The notes under the pieces: generated by a model | Database searches by the model: none | Told to the model about the DNA's origin: nothing | The model's input: only the letters and a program-made list of their open reading frames with translations | Shown: positions 25,303 through 34,248 of the stretch, in pieces | How the letters are laid out: every line of letters starts with the position of its first letter | Position numbering within the stretch: the stretch's first letter is position 1 | Program-made: the position numbers and the translations under genes | DNA from: Micromonospora sp. U21 | GTDB lineage: Bacteria; Actinomycetota; Actinomycetes; Mycobacteriales; Micromonosporaceae | Reading direction: 5' to 3' | Assembly (NCBI RefSeq): GCF_018070045.1 | Contig: NZ_JAGPYK010000009.1 | Coordinates: forward strand, 186,001 to 250,000 | Length of the DNA stretch: 64,000 nt

Positions 25303-26286
25303 GTGCGCAAGCTGCTGGTCCTCGCTCTGGTCGGGCTCGCCGCGCAGCTGATCGACGGCTCACTCGGCATGGCGTACGGGCTGACGTCGTCCACCCTGCT
25401 GTTGGTCGCCGGGGTCGCCCCGGCCGCCGCGTCCGCCTCGGTGCACCTGGCCGAGATCGGCACCACGCTCGCCGCCGGGGTGGCGCACTGGCGGTTCGGC
25501 AACGTCGACTGGCGCGTGGTGACCCGCATCGCGCTGCCCGGCGCGATCGGCGCGTTCGCCGGCGCCACCCTGCTCAGCTCGATCTCCACCGAGTCGGCCG
25601 CGCCGTGGATGGCCGGCATCCTCTTCACGCTCGGCGCGTACCTACTGGTCCGCTTCGCCCGGCCGCTGCGTACCGACCGGGTCGGCGGGCGGCTGCGCGG
25701 GCGCTTCCTCAGCCCGCTCGGCCTGGTCGCCGGCTTCGTCGACGCCACCGGCGGCGGTGGCTGGGGCCCGGTGGCCACCCCGGCGCTGCTGGTCTCCGGC
25801 CGCCTGGAGCCGCGCAAGGTGATCGGCTCGGTGGACACCGCCGAGTTCGTCGTGGCCGGCGCGGCCAGCGTCGGCTTCCTGATCGGGCTGGGCAGCGAGG
25901 GGTTCCTGCTGCCCACCGTCGCCGCGCTGCTCATCGGTGGGCTCATCGCCGCTCCGCTGGCCGCCTGGCTGGTGCGCATCGTGCCGGCCCAACTGCTCGG
26001 CGCGGCGGTCGGTGGCGTGATCGTGCTGACCAACGCCCGCACCCTGATCCGGTCCGCCGAGCTGGGCGGCCCGGTCCGCCCCGCGATCTACGCCCTGCTG
26101 GCCGCCGGCTGGCTGGCCGCGCTGGTGCTGGCCGTGCGCGCCCTGCGCCGGGCCCCCGCCCGCGCCACCGCCGTGCCTGCCTCAGCCGCGAGCGACGCCC
26201 CCACCGCCGACGTTCCTGCCGCCCCGTCGGTCGCCGACACCGTCCCGGCCGAGCTTGCCGGTACGGGTACGCCAGCCGCCCGCTGA
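25303..26286 (+). CDS. Sulfite/organosulfonate exporter, TauE/SafE family
   Basis: 327 residues from GTG 25303, with eight or so hydrophobic helices and the two family repeats: LIDGSLGMAYGLTSSTLLL near the start and FVDATGGGGWGPVATPALL in the middle, each with the conserved D-x-x-x-G-G-G pattern. Members export sulfite, sulfoacetate or related anions. GTG 25303 has GGGGG five bases upstream; the in-frame ATG at 25279 directly abuts its purine stretch and is less likely. The tail is Ala/Pro-rich and disordered. The upstream Rrf2 regulator probably controls it: the gap holds a near-palindrome TTGTCGACCAA at about 25258. Confidence 0.88.
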   Translation: MRKLLVLALVGLAAQLIDGSLGMAYGLTSSTLLLVAGVAPAAASASVHLAEIGTTLAAGVAHWRFGNVDWRVVTRIALPGAIGAFAGATLLSSISTESAAPWMAGILFTLGAYLLVRFARPLRTDRVGGRLRGRFLSPLGLVAGFVDATGGGGWGPVATPALLVSGRLEPRKVIGSVDTAEFVVAGAASVGFLIGLGSEGFLLPTVAALLIGGLIAAPLAAWLVRIVPAQLLGAAVGGVIVLTNARTLIRSAELGGPVRPAIYALLAAGWLAALVLAVRALRRAPARATAVPASAASDAPTADVPAAPSVADTVPAELAGTGTPAAR

Positions 26287-26301
26287 CCGCAGCCCGCTGT
26301 T

Positions 26302-26349
26302 AGGAAGGGCCCCTTCCGCTACACGAGGCGTTAATAAGGGGCCCTTCCT
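26302..26349. repeat. Palindromic repeat, family TTAGGAAGGGCCCCTT, copy 2
   Basis: Perfect 14-bp arms, AGGAAGGGCCCCTT at 26302-26315 and AAGGGGCCCTTCCT at 26336-26349, around a spacer with the conserved GGCGTTAA word. It fills the 64-base gap between convergent genes (stops at 26286 and 26351). This is the most symmetrical of the three copies. Confidence 0.82.
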
Positions 26350-26350
26350 T

Positions 26351-27808
26351 TCACGGGCGGAGCAGGTTGTCGGCGGTGGCGGTCAGCAGTTCCCACGCCT
26401 CGTCGACGTGCCGTTCGACCGTCTGCGGTGAGCCGACCGCCAGTCGCAGCGTGTACCGGCCGGCCACCCGGGTGTGCGTCAGGTGCACCCGCCCGGTGCC
26501 GTTCACCCGGGCCAGCAACTCGGCGTTGGTGTCGTCGTCGGCGTGCAGCCGGAAGCAGACCAGCGAGAACGGGTGCGCCGCCGCCAGCTCGAACCGGTCG
26601 TCGGCGCGGACCCGGTCGGCGAACCGCGCGGCCAGCGCCACCCCGGAGCGGATGTGCGCGCGCAGCCCCTCGGCGCCGTACCAGCGCAGCACGAACCACA
26701 GCTTCAGGGCCCGGAACCGGCGGCCCAGCGGCACCTGCCAGTCCCGGTAGTCGATCACCGCGCCGGACTCGCTGGCCGCGTTGCGCAGGAACTCCGGCAG
26801 CACGGTCAGCGCCTCGACCAGCTCACCGCGGTCGGCCACCCAGAACGCGTCGCAGTCGAAGCCGGTGAGCAGCCACTTGTGCGGGTCGAAGCAGTACGAA
26901 TCGGCGTACTCCAGGCCGGCGTGCGACCAGCGCAACTCTGGGCAGACGGCGGCCGCGCCCGCGTACGCGGCGTCCACGTGCAGCCAGATCCCGTGCTCGG
27001 CGCAGATCGCCCCGATCTCCGGCAGCGGGTCGATGGCGGTGGTGGAGGTGGTGCCGATGGTGGCGACCACGATGGCGGGGATCTCCCCGGCGGCCAGGTC
27101 GGCCTCGATCGCGGCGCGCAGCGCGGCCGGCCGTAGCGCCAGGGTCTCCGGATCCGCCTCGATCGGGCGGACCCCGTCGCTGCCCAGCCCGGCGATCCGC
27201 ACGGCCTTCTCGATGGACGAGTGCCCGTGCACGGAGGTGTACGCACGGTAGCGCCGGTCGATGCCGGCGTCGCGCCAGCGGCCCCCACTGGCCCGGTGCA
27301 GCGCTGCCAGGGTGGCCACCAGGGTCGCCGAGGAGGCCGAGTCCTGGATCACCCCGCCGCCGCTGCCGGTCGAGCGGAACCGCTGCGGCAGGTCCAGCAA
27401 CTGGGCCAGCCAGTCCATCATCACGGTCTCCAGCTCGGTGCAGGCCGGGCTGCTGGCCCAGAGCATGCCCTGCACACCGAGCCCGGAGCTGACCAGGTCG
27501 CCGAGCAGGCTTGGACCGGACGTGTTGGCCGGGAAGTAGCCGAAGAAGCCCGGGTGCTGCCAGTGGGTCAGCCCCGGTACGACGATCGCGTCCAGGTCGG
27601 CGAGGACCGCCTCGACCGGCTCGCTGCCGCTGGGCGGGGAGGCCGGCAGGGCGGCCGCCACCGTGCCCGGCGGGTCGGCCGGAGCCACCGGACGCTGCTC
27701 GAGCGTGGCCCAGTAGTCCGCGATCCAGTCGATGACGGCGTGGCCGGCGCGGCGGAACTCGTCGGGGTCCATGTGTGGGGCGCTCACCCGGACGAGTTGA
27801 TCAGGCAT
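26351..27808 (-). CDS. PLP-dependent group II aromatic/amino-acid decarboxylase
   Basis: 485 residues. Similar to aromatic-L-amino-acid decarboxylases: the N-terminal GHAVIDWIADYW, the HWQHPGFFGYFPAN block, the PLP-contacting WLHVDAAYAGAA with its conserved Asp, and DPHKWLL with the Schiff-base Lys. These enzymes remove CO2 from L-DOPA, tryptophan, tyrosine or related acids to give amines. The exact substrate is not resolved, and no amine-using pathway lies nearby. ATG 27808 is chosen (MPDQLVRVSAPHMDPDEF); ATG 27772 is an alternative. It ends one base from the palindromic repeat. Confidence 0.9.
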   Translation of the reverse strand: MPDQLVRVSAPHMDPDEFRRAGHAVIDWIADYWATLEQRPVAPADPPGTVAAALPASPPSGSEPVEAVLADLDAIVVPGLTHWQHPGFFGYFPANTSGPSLLGDLVSSGLGVQGMLWASSPACTELETVMMDWLAQLLDLPQRFRSTGSGGGVIQDSASSATLVATLAALHRASGGRWRDAGIDRRYRAYTSVHGHSSIEKAVRIAGLGSDGVRPIEADPETLALRPAALRAAIEADLAAGEIPAIVVATIGTTSTTAIDPLPEIGAICAEHGIWLHVDAAYAGAAAVCPELRWSHAGLEYADSYCFDPHKWLLTGFDCDAFWVADRGELVEALTVLPEFLRNAASESGAVIDYRDWQVPLGRRFRALKLWFVLRWYGAEGLRAHIRSGVALAARFADRVRADDRFELAAAHPFSLVCFRLHADDDTNAELLARVNGTGRVHLTHTRVAGRYTLRLAVGSPQTVERHVDEAWELLTATADNLLRP

Positions 27809-27880
27809 CGTCCGGCGGGGCAAGAGTCGAGTGTGGTCGACGGACCATCGGCTCAGCGACAAGCTTCGATATTGCGGTCT

Positions 27881-27894
27881 GGAAAGCGCTTGCC
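27881..27894. promoter_or_regulatory. LacI-type operator GGAAAGCGCTTGCC
   Basis: A 14-bp near palindrome centred on GC (one mismatch), of the AAGCGCTT class used by LacI-family regulators of polysaccharide genes such as CelR/CebR. It lies 153 bases before the rhamnogalacturonan lyase start and 73 before the divergent decarboxylase. Control of the lyase is the more likely role. The regulator gene is not in the window. Confidence 0.6.
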
Positions 27895-28046
27895 CTACGA
27901 TGCGCCTGGAGCCGGATCCGTGAGTTCCCGGGCGTTCACCCCCGATCAGACCGTCGTCCGCCGCCGTCGCGGCGAGCGTCCACAGTGCCCCCCGGGCCGG
28001 GGCGATGGACCGTCGGCGGTCACCACCGGATCCCCGGAGGCACTTC

Positions 28047-30278
28047 ATGCACCCGTCCAGACATCGGCTGATCCTGCTCGCCGGTACGACCGCCGCCGCC
28101 GTCGCGGCCGGCACCCTCGGCACGGTCGTCGCCTCGGCCGCCGCCGTCGGCTGTCGGGTCGACTACCAGGTCACCAACCAGTGGCAGGGTGGCTTCGGCG
28201 TCAACGTCACCGTCACCAACCTCGGCGATCCCGTCACGGGGTGGACCCTCACCTGGTCGTACACCGCCGGCCAGCAGGTCACCCAGGCGTGGAACGCCGC
28301 CGTCACCCAGGCCGGCGTCCAGGTCACCGCGCGCAACGTCGACCACAACGCCGCCATCGCCACCAACGGCACCGCCGCCTTCGGCTTCAACGCCTCGTGG
28401 ACCAGCGGCAACCCGGCGCCCGCCAGCTTCGCGCTCAACGGCGCCACCTGCACCGGCGCGCCGCCCTCCGGTGGCCCGACCACCCCACCGCCCACCACGC
28501 CGCCCCCGACCACTCCACCGCCCACGGGCAGTGGAACGCAGATGGAGGACCTGGACCGGGGGCTGATCAGCGTCCGCTCCGGTGGTGGCAACCTCGTCTC
28601 CTGGCGGTTGCTCGGCACCGAGACCTCCGGCGTGGCGTTCAACCTCTACCGGGGCCCTACCAGGGTCAACACCAGCCCGATCACCAGCGCCACCACCTAC
28701 CTCGACAGCGGTGCGGCGGCCGGCTCGGCGTACACCGTTCGCGCGGTGGTGGCCGGCGCCGAGCAGGCCGCCTCGGCGCCGGCGCTGCAGTTCGGCGACG
28801 GTTACCTGGACGTGCCGCTGCAGGTTCCGGACGGCGGCAGCACCCCCACCGGGGAGAGCTACACCTACAGCGCCAGCGACGCCTCCGTCGGCGACCTCAA
28901 CGGTGACGGCAGCTACGAGATCGTGCTCAAGTGGGAGCCGTCGAACGCCAAGGACAACTCCCAGTCCGGCTACACCGGCACCGTGTACGTCGACGCGTAC
29001 ACCCTGGCCGGCGTGCGGTTGTGGCGCGTCGACCTGGGCCGCAACATCCGCGCCGGGGCCCACTACACGCAGTTCCAGGTGTACGACTACGACGGCGACG
29101 GGCGCGCCGAGGTGGCCATGAAGACCGCCGACGGCACCCGCTCCGGCACCGGCCAGGTGATCGGCTCCGCGTCGGCGGACCACCGCAACTCCGGCGGCTA
29201 CGTGCTGGCCGGCCCGGAGTACCTGACCATGTTCGACGGGCGCACCGGCGCGGTCCTCTCCACCGTCACCTACGACCCGCCGCGCGGCACCGTCTCGTCC
29301 TGGGGCGACTCGTACGGCAACCGGGTGGACCGTTTCCTCGCCGGCACCGCGTACCTGGACGGGCAGCGCCCTTCGTTGATCATGGCCCGGGGCTACTACA
29401 CCCGCGCGGTGATCGCGGCCTGGGACTTCCGCGACGGCACGCTGCGCAGGCGCTGGACGTTCGACTCCAACGCCTCCGGCAACGGCGCCGCCGCCGGTCA
29501 GGGCAACCACCAGCTCTCCGTCGCCGACGTCGACGGCGACGGCCGCCAGGAGATCGTCTACGGCGCCGCCACCATCGACGACAACGGCCGCCTGCTCTAC
29601 TCGACGGGCAACGGGCACGGCGACGCCCTGCACGTCGGCGACCTCGACCCGAGCCGCTCGGGGCTGGAGGTGTTCAAGGTCGACGAGGACGCCAGCAAGC
29701 CCAGCTCCTGGTTCGCCGACGCCCGTACCGGCCAGATCCTCTGGTCCACGCCGGCCTCCGGCGACAACGGCCGGGGTGTCTCCGCGGACATCTGGGCGGG
29801 CAGCCCCGGCGCGGAGTCGTGGTCGTCGGCGGTCGCCGGGCTGGCCGACACCCGGGGGCGCAACATCGGCCGCAAGCCGTCGTCGGCGAACTTCCTCGCC
29901 TGGTGGGACGGTGACCCGGTGCGGGAGCTGCTCGACGGCACGAAGATCGACAAGTACGGCACCGGCGGTGACACCCGGCTGCTCACCGGCAGCGGAGTGG
30001 CGGCCAACAACGGCACCAAGTCCACACCGGCGCTCTGCGGCGACATCCTCGGCGACTGGCGCGAGGAGGTGATCTGGCGGACCACCGACAGCCGGGCGCT
30101 GCGCGTCTACAGCACGCCCACCCCGACCAGCACCCGGATGCACACCCTGATGCACGACCCGCATTACCGGGTGGCGATCGCCTGGCAGAACACCGCCTAC
30201 AACCAACCGCCGCACCCGGGATTCTTTCTCGGCGACGGCATGGCCGGTCCGCCCACCCCGAACATCTACCTACGCTGA
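28047..30278 (+). CDS. Secreted rhamnogalacturonan lyase (PL11) with N-terminal CBM2
   Basis: 743 residues. A signal peptide (about 1-32, VVASAAA cleavage region) is followed by a carbohydrate-binding module of family 2 (about 33-138, starting CRVDYQVTNQWQGGFGVNV and closing with a Cys near 136, so the two cysteines can bridge). A Pro/Thr linker (TTPPPTTPPPTTPPPTG) leads to a PL11 eight-bladed propeller (about 170-743). Inside it are repeated calcium-binding DxDxDG motifs (DLNGDGSYEIV, DYDGDGRAEV, DVDGDGRQEI) and a C-terminal ILGDWREEVIWR. PL11 enzymes cleave the rhamnogalacturonan I backbone of pectin by beta-elimination. CBM2 likely docks it on cellulose. GGAGG precedes ATG 28047. Confidence 0.93.
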   Translation: MHPSRHRLILLAGTTAAAVAAGTLGTVVASAAAVGCRVDYQVTNQWQGGFGVNVTVTNLGDPVTGWTLTWSYTAGQQVTQAWNAAVTQAGVQVTARNVDHNAAIATNGTAAFGFNASWTSGNPAPASFALNGATCTGAPPSGGPTTPPPTTPPPTTPPPTGSGTQMEDLDRGLISVRSGGGNLVSWRLLGTETSGVAFNLYRGPTRVNTSPITSATTYLDSGAAAGSAYTVRAVVAGAEQAASAPALQFGDGYLDVPLQVPDGGSTPTGESYTYSASDASVGDLNGDGSYEIVLKWEPSNAKDNSQSGYTGTVYVDAYTLAGVRLWRVDLGRNIRAGAHYTQFQVYDYDGDGRAEVAMKTADGTRSGTGQVIGSASADHRNSGGYVLAGPEYLTMFDGRTGAVLSTVTYDPPRGTVSSWGDSYGNRVDRFLAGTAYLDGQRPSLIMARGYYTRAVIAAWDFRDGTLRRRWTFDSNASGNGAAAGQGNHQLSVADVDGDGRQEIVYGAATIDDNGRLLYSTGNGHGDALHVGDLDPSRSGLEVFKVDEDASKPSSWFADARTGQILWSTPASGDNGRGVSADIWAGSPGAESWSSAVAGLADTRGRNIGRKPSSANFLAWWDGDPVRELLDGTKIDKYGTGGDTRLLTGSGVAANNGTKSTPALCGDILGDWREEVIWRTTDSRALRVYSTPTPTSTRMHTLMHDPHYRVAIAWQNTAYNQPPHPGFFLGDGMAGPPTPNIYLR

Positions 30279-30284
30279 TCCGAT

Positions 30285-30314
30285 CCCTGGCGGGCCCGAA
30301 CGGGGTCGCCAGGG
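30285..30314 (+). terminator. Hairpin after the rhamnogalacturonan lyase
   Basis: CCCTGGCG (30285-30292) pairs with CGCCAGGG (30307-30314) over a 14-base loop, seven bases after the stop codon. GC-rich stem without a T tract, as usual in actinomycetes. Confidence 0.6.
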
Positions 30315-30477
30315 TGGCAGGCACCGGGCCGCAGCCGCGGAATCCGCTCAGCTCCGGCCCGGTGCTCCACACCGCGGCATTCCCGACCCGTCCCGACCGG
30401 GGATGCCGTACCACCACCGGCACCTACGTTAGGCACCGTCCGGGTCGCCAGGGTGACGCCGACATGAAGATCGTGTT

Positions 30478-31521
30478 TCACGCCGTCCGGCGCAGGCCGC
30501 CCACCACCTGCTCGGCGATCAGCTCGTACGAGCGCACCCGGTCCCGCACGTCGTAGACCAGCGTGGTCAGCATCAGCTCGTCCGCGCCGGTCCGCTCCAC
30601 CAGATCGGTCAACTGCCGGCGCACCGTCTCCGGCGAACCCATCGCCTGACCGTCGCGGCGCTGCTGCACGAACTCGCGCTCGATCTCGGTGTACGGGTAC
30701 GCCGCCGCCTCCTCGGGCGTGGAGAGAGGCTCCGGCCGCCCGGAGCGCAGCTTCAGGAACGACAGCGCGCTCGGTCCGGCCAGCCACTCGGCCCGCTCGT
30801 CGGTCTCCGCGCAGACCGCGTTGACCGCCACCATCGCGTACGGCTTGTCCAGCCACTGCGACGGCCGGAAGTTCTGCCGGTACAGCGCCAGCGCCGGCAG
30901 GGTGTTCGCCGAGCTGAAGTGGTGCGCGAAGGAGAACGGCAGGCCGAGCAGGCCGGCCAGTTGCGCGCTGAAGCCGCTGGAGCCGAGCAGCCACACGGCC
31001 GGCTGCTCACCCCGCCCCGGGGTGGCGATGATCTGCCCGGGCCGCTCGCCGCTGAAGTAGTTCATCAGGTCGGCCAGCTCACGGGGGAAGCCCTCGGCCG
31101 ACAGCCCCTCCATGGTGCGGCGCAGCGCCAGCGCGGTCACCTGGTCGGTGCCCGGCGCGCGGCCGATGCCCAGGTCGATCCGGCCGGGGTGCAACGCCTC
31201 CAGGGTGCCGAACTGCTCGGCCACCACCAGCGGCGCGTGGTTGGGCAGCATCACTCCGCCCGACCCGAGCCGGATCGTCGAGGTGTTCGCGGCCAGGTGG
31301 GCGAGCAGCACCGCCGGAGCGGAGCTGGCGATCGCCGGCATGTTGTGGTGCTCGGCCACCCAGAAACGGTGATAGCCCAGCTCCTCGGTGCGCCGGGCCA
31401 GCTCGGTGGTGGCCTGCAGCGCCGCGCCGGCGGTGGTGCCCTTGGCGACCGGAGCAAGATCAAGAACAGACAACGGTACGGTGATCACACGCAGTGGCAA
31501 CTCCGCGGCCTGCCCGTTCAT
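30478..31521 (-). CDS. LLM-class flavin-dependent oxidoreductase (MsnO8-like)
   Basis: 347 residues with the luciferase-like TIM-barrel pattern: [15 protein letters not shown] at the start, [20 protein letters not shown], then [22 protein letters not shown] and [17 protein letters not shown]. These blocks define the LLM subgroup named after MsnO8. Members use FMN or F420 with a reduced cofactor; actinomycetes often use F420. Start ATG 31521 ([12 protein letters not shown]) begins the conserved region; the frame is open further upstream only through the palindromic repeat. It follows the AsnC gene in the same direction, with the repeat between. Confidence 0.9.
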   Translation of the reverse strand: MNGQAAELPLRVITVPLSVLDLAPVAKGTTAGAALQATTELARRTEELGYHRFWVAEHHNMPAIASSAPAVLLAHLAANTSTIRLGSGGVMLPNHAPLVVAEQFGTLEALHPGRIDLGIGRAPGTDQVTALALRRTMEGLSAEGFPRELADLMNYFSGERPGQIIATPGRGEQPAVWLLGSSGFSAQLAGLLGLPFSFAHHFSSANTLPALALYRQNFRPSQWLDKPYAMVAVNAVCAETDERAEWLAGPSALSFLKLRSGRPEPLSTPEEAAAYPYTEIEREFVQQRRDGQAMGSPETVRRQLTDLVERTGADELMLTTLVYDVRDRVRSYELIAEQVVGGLRRTA

Positions 31522-31530
31522 TCCGACCCG

Positions 31531-31583
31531 AAGGAAGGGCACCTTCTTGACGCCTCCGGTTGTACAAGGGCCCCTTCCTAACA
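31531..31583. repeat. Palindromic repeat, family TTAGGAAGGGCCCCTT, copy 3 (inverted)
   Basis: The reverse complement of this segment reads TTAGGAAGGGGCCCTTGTAC and then CAAGAAGGTGCCCTTCCTT at the other end, matching copy 1 closely at both arms and in the GTACAAC part of the spacer. It lies between two minus-strand genes, ahead of the LLM start and after the AsnC stop. Confidence 0.8.
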
Positions 31584-31620
31584 GGGGTTGGCGCGTCGAA
31601 GGTTCCACGGGTGGGTTGCG

Positions 31621-32100
31621 TCAGCCCACTCCGCGGGCCTGTTCGAAGATCAGGCTGGTCTGCGTGTGCTGCACCACCGGATCGACCGCGAGGTGGTCCA
31701 GCACGAAGTCGCGCAGCGCGTCCCCGGACGCGGCCCGCACGTGCAGCACGTAGTCCTCCGCACCGGCGACGTGGAACACCGACACCACCCCGGGCAGCCG
31801 CACCGACCGGGCCCGGAACGCGTCCACCGCCGCCCGCTCGTGCGCCGTCAGCCGCACCGACACCAGCGCCTGCAACGGCAGGCCGAGCGCGGCCGGGTCA
31901 ACCTCGGCGTGGAACCCGCGGATCGCGCCGCGTTCGCGCAGCGCCCGGGTGCGGGTCAGGCAGGTCGAGGGCGCCACCCCCACCCGCTCGGCGAGGGCGT
32001 TGTTCGGCAACCGGCCGTCCGCGGCCAACTCGGCCAGGATCGCGCGGTCCACCTCGTCCAGGGCCGGGTACGGCCGCACATCGTTCGGCTCAGGGGGCAT
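31621..32100 (-). CDS. Lrp/AsnC-family regulator
   Basis: 159 residues. N-terminal HTH: LDEVDRAILAELAADGRLPN, then LAERVGVAPSTCLTRTRAL as the recognition helix. The C-terminal RAM ligand-binding domain follows (LPLQALVSVRLTAHERAAVD, PGVVSVFHVAGAEDYVLHVR). AsnC/Lrp proteins sense amino acids. Being divergent from a gene for a Cys/Met-metabolism lyase, its ligand may be a sulfur or branched amino acid. Start ATG 32100 is preferred; a longer form from 32166 has no homologous content. The common promoter lies in the about 100-base gap, which contains an AT-rich AGAATTATCTTC tract at 32147-32158. Confidence 0.9.
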   Translation of the reverse strand: MPPEPNDVRPYPALDEVDRAILAELAADGRLPNNALAERVGVAPSTCLTRTRALRERGAIRGFHAEVDPAALGLPLQALVSVRLTAHERAAVDAFRARSVRLPGVVSVFHVAGAEDYVLHVRAASGDALRDFVLDHLAVDPVVQHTQTSLIFEQARGVG

Positions 32101-32201
32101 CCCGTCATCCTCGCCCGAATCCACCAGCGAAGCCAGGGTCAGAGACAGAATTATCTTCCACACCATTGCCCTACGCGGAGCAGATGTTCGAGGCTACCGG
32201 C

Positions 32202-33362
32202 ATGACGATGGTGGACACGAAAGCCGTACACGCCGGCCGCGACGACCTGCGGGCGCTCGGCGTCCACGTACCACCGATCGACCTGTCCACCACCAACCCA
32301 CTGCCCTCGGTGGACGCCGGCGGGGAAGCCTACGAGCAGCTCGCCACCGGCGGCCTCCTGCCCGCCGAGGGCAGCGCCGTCTACCAACGGCTGTGGAACC
32401 CGACGGTGGCCCGCTTCGAGACCGCCCTCGCCGAGCTGGAAGGCACCGCCCAGGCCGTCGCCTTCGCCAGCGGCATGGCCGCGCTCACCGCCACCCTGCT
32501 CGCCGCCGCCCGGGACGGCCACAGCCACATCGTCGCCGTCCGCCCGCTGTACGGCGGCACCGACCACGTGCTCGCCACCGGCCTGCTCGGCACCACGGTC
32601 AGCTGGGCCCGCCCCGACGAGGTCGCCGCCCACATCCGCCCGGACACCGCGCTGGTCATCGTCGAGACGCCCGCCAACCCCACCCTCGACCTGGTCGACA
32701 TCGCCGCCCTCGCCACCGCCGCCGGCGACGTCCCGCTGCTGGTCGACAACACCGTCGCCACCCCCGTGCTGCAACAGCCGGCCCGGCACGGCGCCGCACT
32801 CGTGCTGCACAGCGCCACCAAGAGCATCGGCGGGCACGGCGACGTCCTCGCCGGCGTCGTCGCCTGCGACGCCGACTGGGCCGTCCGGCTGCGCCAGGTC
32901 CGCGCGGTCACCGGCGCGATCCTGCACCCGCTCGGCGGTTACCTGCTGCACCGCGGCCTGCAGACCCTGCCGCTGCGCGTCCGCGCCCAACAGGCCAGCG
33001 CCGAGAAGCTCGCCGGCTGGCTCGCCGACCACCCGGCCGTCCACCGCGTGCACCACCCGTCGGTGCACGACCCGGCGGCGCTGGTCGGCCGGCAGATGGC
33101 CGGGCCCGGCAGCCTGCTGGCCTTCGAGGTACGCGGCGGCGCGCCCGCCGCGGCCGCCGTCGCCGGCGCCTGCCGGCTGATCACCCACGCGGTGTCCCTC
33201 GGTGGCGTGGACACCCTGATCCAGCACCCCGCCTCGCTCACCCACCGGCCGGTCGAGGGCGACGCGAAGCCCGTCGCCGCGTTGCTGCGCCTCTCGGTCG
33301 GGCTGGAGGACCCCGAGGACCTGCGCGCCGACCTCGCCCAGGCGCTCGCCGTCCTCGGCTGA
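32202..33362 (+). CDS. Cystathionine gamma-lyase/methionine gamma-lyase-type PLP enzyme
   Basis: 386 residues of the Cys/Met-metabolism PLP family (fold type I). Motifs: TKAVHAGRDD at the start, YQRLWNPTVARFETALAELE, the FASGMAAL loop, VVETPANPTLDLVDI-like (reads VIVETPANPTLDLVD), LLVDNTVATPVLQQP with the PLP Asp, and SATKSIGGHGD with the Schiff-base Lys. C-terminal DTLIQHPASLTHRP is the substrate-binding segment. Whether it lyses cystathionine, methionine or homocysteine is not decided by sequence alone. ATG 32202 follows GAGG by seven bases; 32184 is another option. Divergent from the AsnC regulator that probably controls it. Confidence 0.9.
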   Translation: MTMVDTKAVHAGRDDLRALGVHVPPIDLSTTNPLPSVDAGGEAYEQLATGGLLPAEGSAVYQRLWNPTVARFETALAELEGTAQAVAFASGMAALTATLLAAARDGHSHIVAVRPLYGGTDHVLATGLLGTTVSWARPDEVAAHIRPDTALVIVETPANPTLDLVDIAALATAAGDVPLLVDNTVATPVLQQPARHGAALVLHSATKSIGGHGDVLAGVVACDADWAVRLRQVRAVTGAILHPLGGYLLHRGLQTLPLRVRAQQASAEKLAGWLADHPAVHRVHHPSVHDPAALVGRQMAGPGSLLAFEVRGGAPAAAAVAGACRLITHAVSLGGVDTLIQHPASLTHRPVEGDAKPVAALLRLSVGLEDPEDLRADLAQALAVLG

Positions 33363-33374
33363 CGCCCGGCCGGC

Positions 33375-34025
33375 TCAGCTCAGATCGCGGTTCTCCAGCA
33401 CCCGGCGGGGGGAGCCCTGCCGGGCCACCCGCAGCATCGCCCGGCCCAGCCCGTCGGTGGTGGTGACCTGGTTGGGCAGCAGCCGGCGCAACACCGGAAA
33501 GAGCGGGCGGGTGACGGCGTACCCGATCCGGTAGGCACGGGTCCTCGACACCGCCCCGTGGGTCGGCTGGATGAAACCGGGCCGCGCCGCGTAGCCGTTG
33601 GGCAGCAGGTCGAGGACCGCGTTCTCGGTGCGGCCCTTGACCCGGGCCCACATCACCCGGCCCCGCCCGGTGGGGTCGGTGCCGACGCCGGAGACGTAGA
33701 TGAACGTGACGCTCGGGCTCACCTCGGCCAGCAGCCGTGCGGCGGCCAGCGGGTAGTCGTAGCTGATCCGGGTGTACGCGGCCTCGTCGACGCCCAGCGA
33801 GGAGACGCCCAGGCAGTAGAAGCAGGCGTCGACGCCGGTCAGCTCGGCGCGCACCGCCTCCAGCTCGCCGACGTCGGCCACGGCGAGCTCGCGCAGCTTC
33901 GGATGCCGCTGCCCGGTCGGCCGCCGGCCGACGGTCAACACCTCCTGGACATCCTCGGCGAGCAGGCACTCGCGCAGCACGCCCTGGCCCACCATGCCGG
34001 TCGCGCCGAAGATGACCACCCGCAT
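33375..34025 (-). CDS. NAD(P)-binding reductase, atypical SDR family
   Basis: 216 residues. The Rossmann signature VVIFGATGMVGQGVLRECL (GxxGxxG) is at the N-terminus, followed by LTVGRRPTG, where Arg residues suggest NADP preference. The middle has VDACFYCLGVSSLGVDEAAY and TFIYVSGVGTD. It resembles HTATIP2-like or nucleoside-diphosphate-sugar epimerase-like reductases with no active Tyr-x-x-x-Lys pair evident. The role is unknown. Its stop is only 12 bases from the stop of the convergent lyase gene. Confidence 0.83.
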   Translation of the reverse strand: MRVVIFGATGMVGQGVLRECLLAEDVQEVLTVGRRPTGQRHPKLRELAVADVGELEAVRAELTGVDACFYCLGVSSLGVDEAAYTRISYDYPLAAARLLAEVSPSVTFIYVSGVGTDPTGRGRVMWARVKGRTENAVLDLLPNGYAARPGFIQPTHGAVSRTRAYRIGYAVTRPLFPVLRRLLPNQVTTTDGLGRAMLRVARQGSPRRVLENRDLS

Positions 34026-34248
34026 CAGTTCCCACTCCTGTCGTCGGTCTCGTCATCCAGCCGGTCCGGGGCGGGTCAGCCGCGCCGCCGCGTCGGTCAC
34101 CGTACGCCGGCGGCTGGTCAGCGTCGCCGCGTGCGGCAGCCGGTGTCAGCTGGGCCGAATCGACCACCAGCAACAGCAGTTGGTCGGCAGGGCACCGGTC
34201 GCTGCCCCGGCCGGCGCGCTGAGCGGCGGCGGCGATGGTGGCCGTCTT

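Noticed and set aside
19790..27808. A natural-product gene cluster (FAD oxidase, thioesterase, decarboxylase)
   Set aside because: The thioesterase is coupled to pyruvate kinase and the genes are separated by unrelated ones; no polyketide, peptide or terpene synthase is present.
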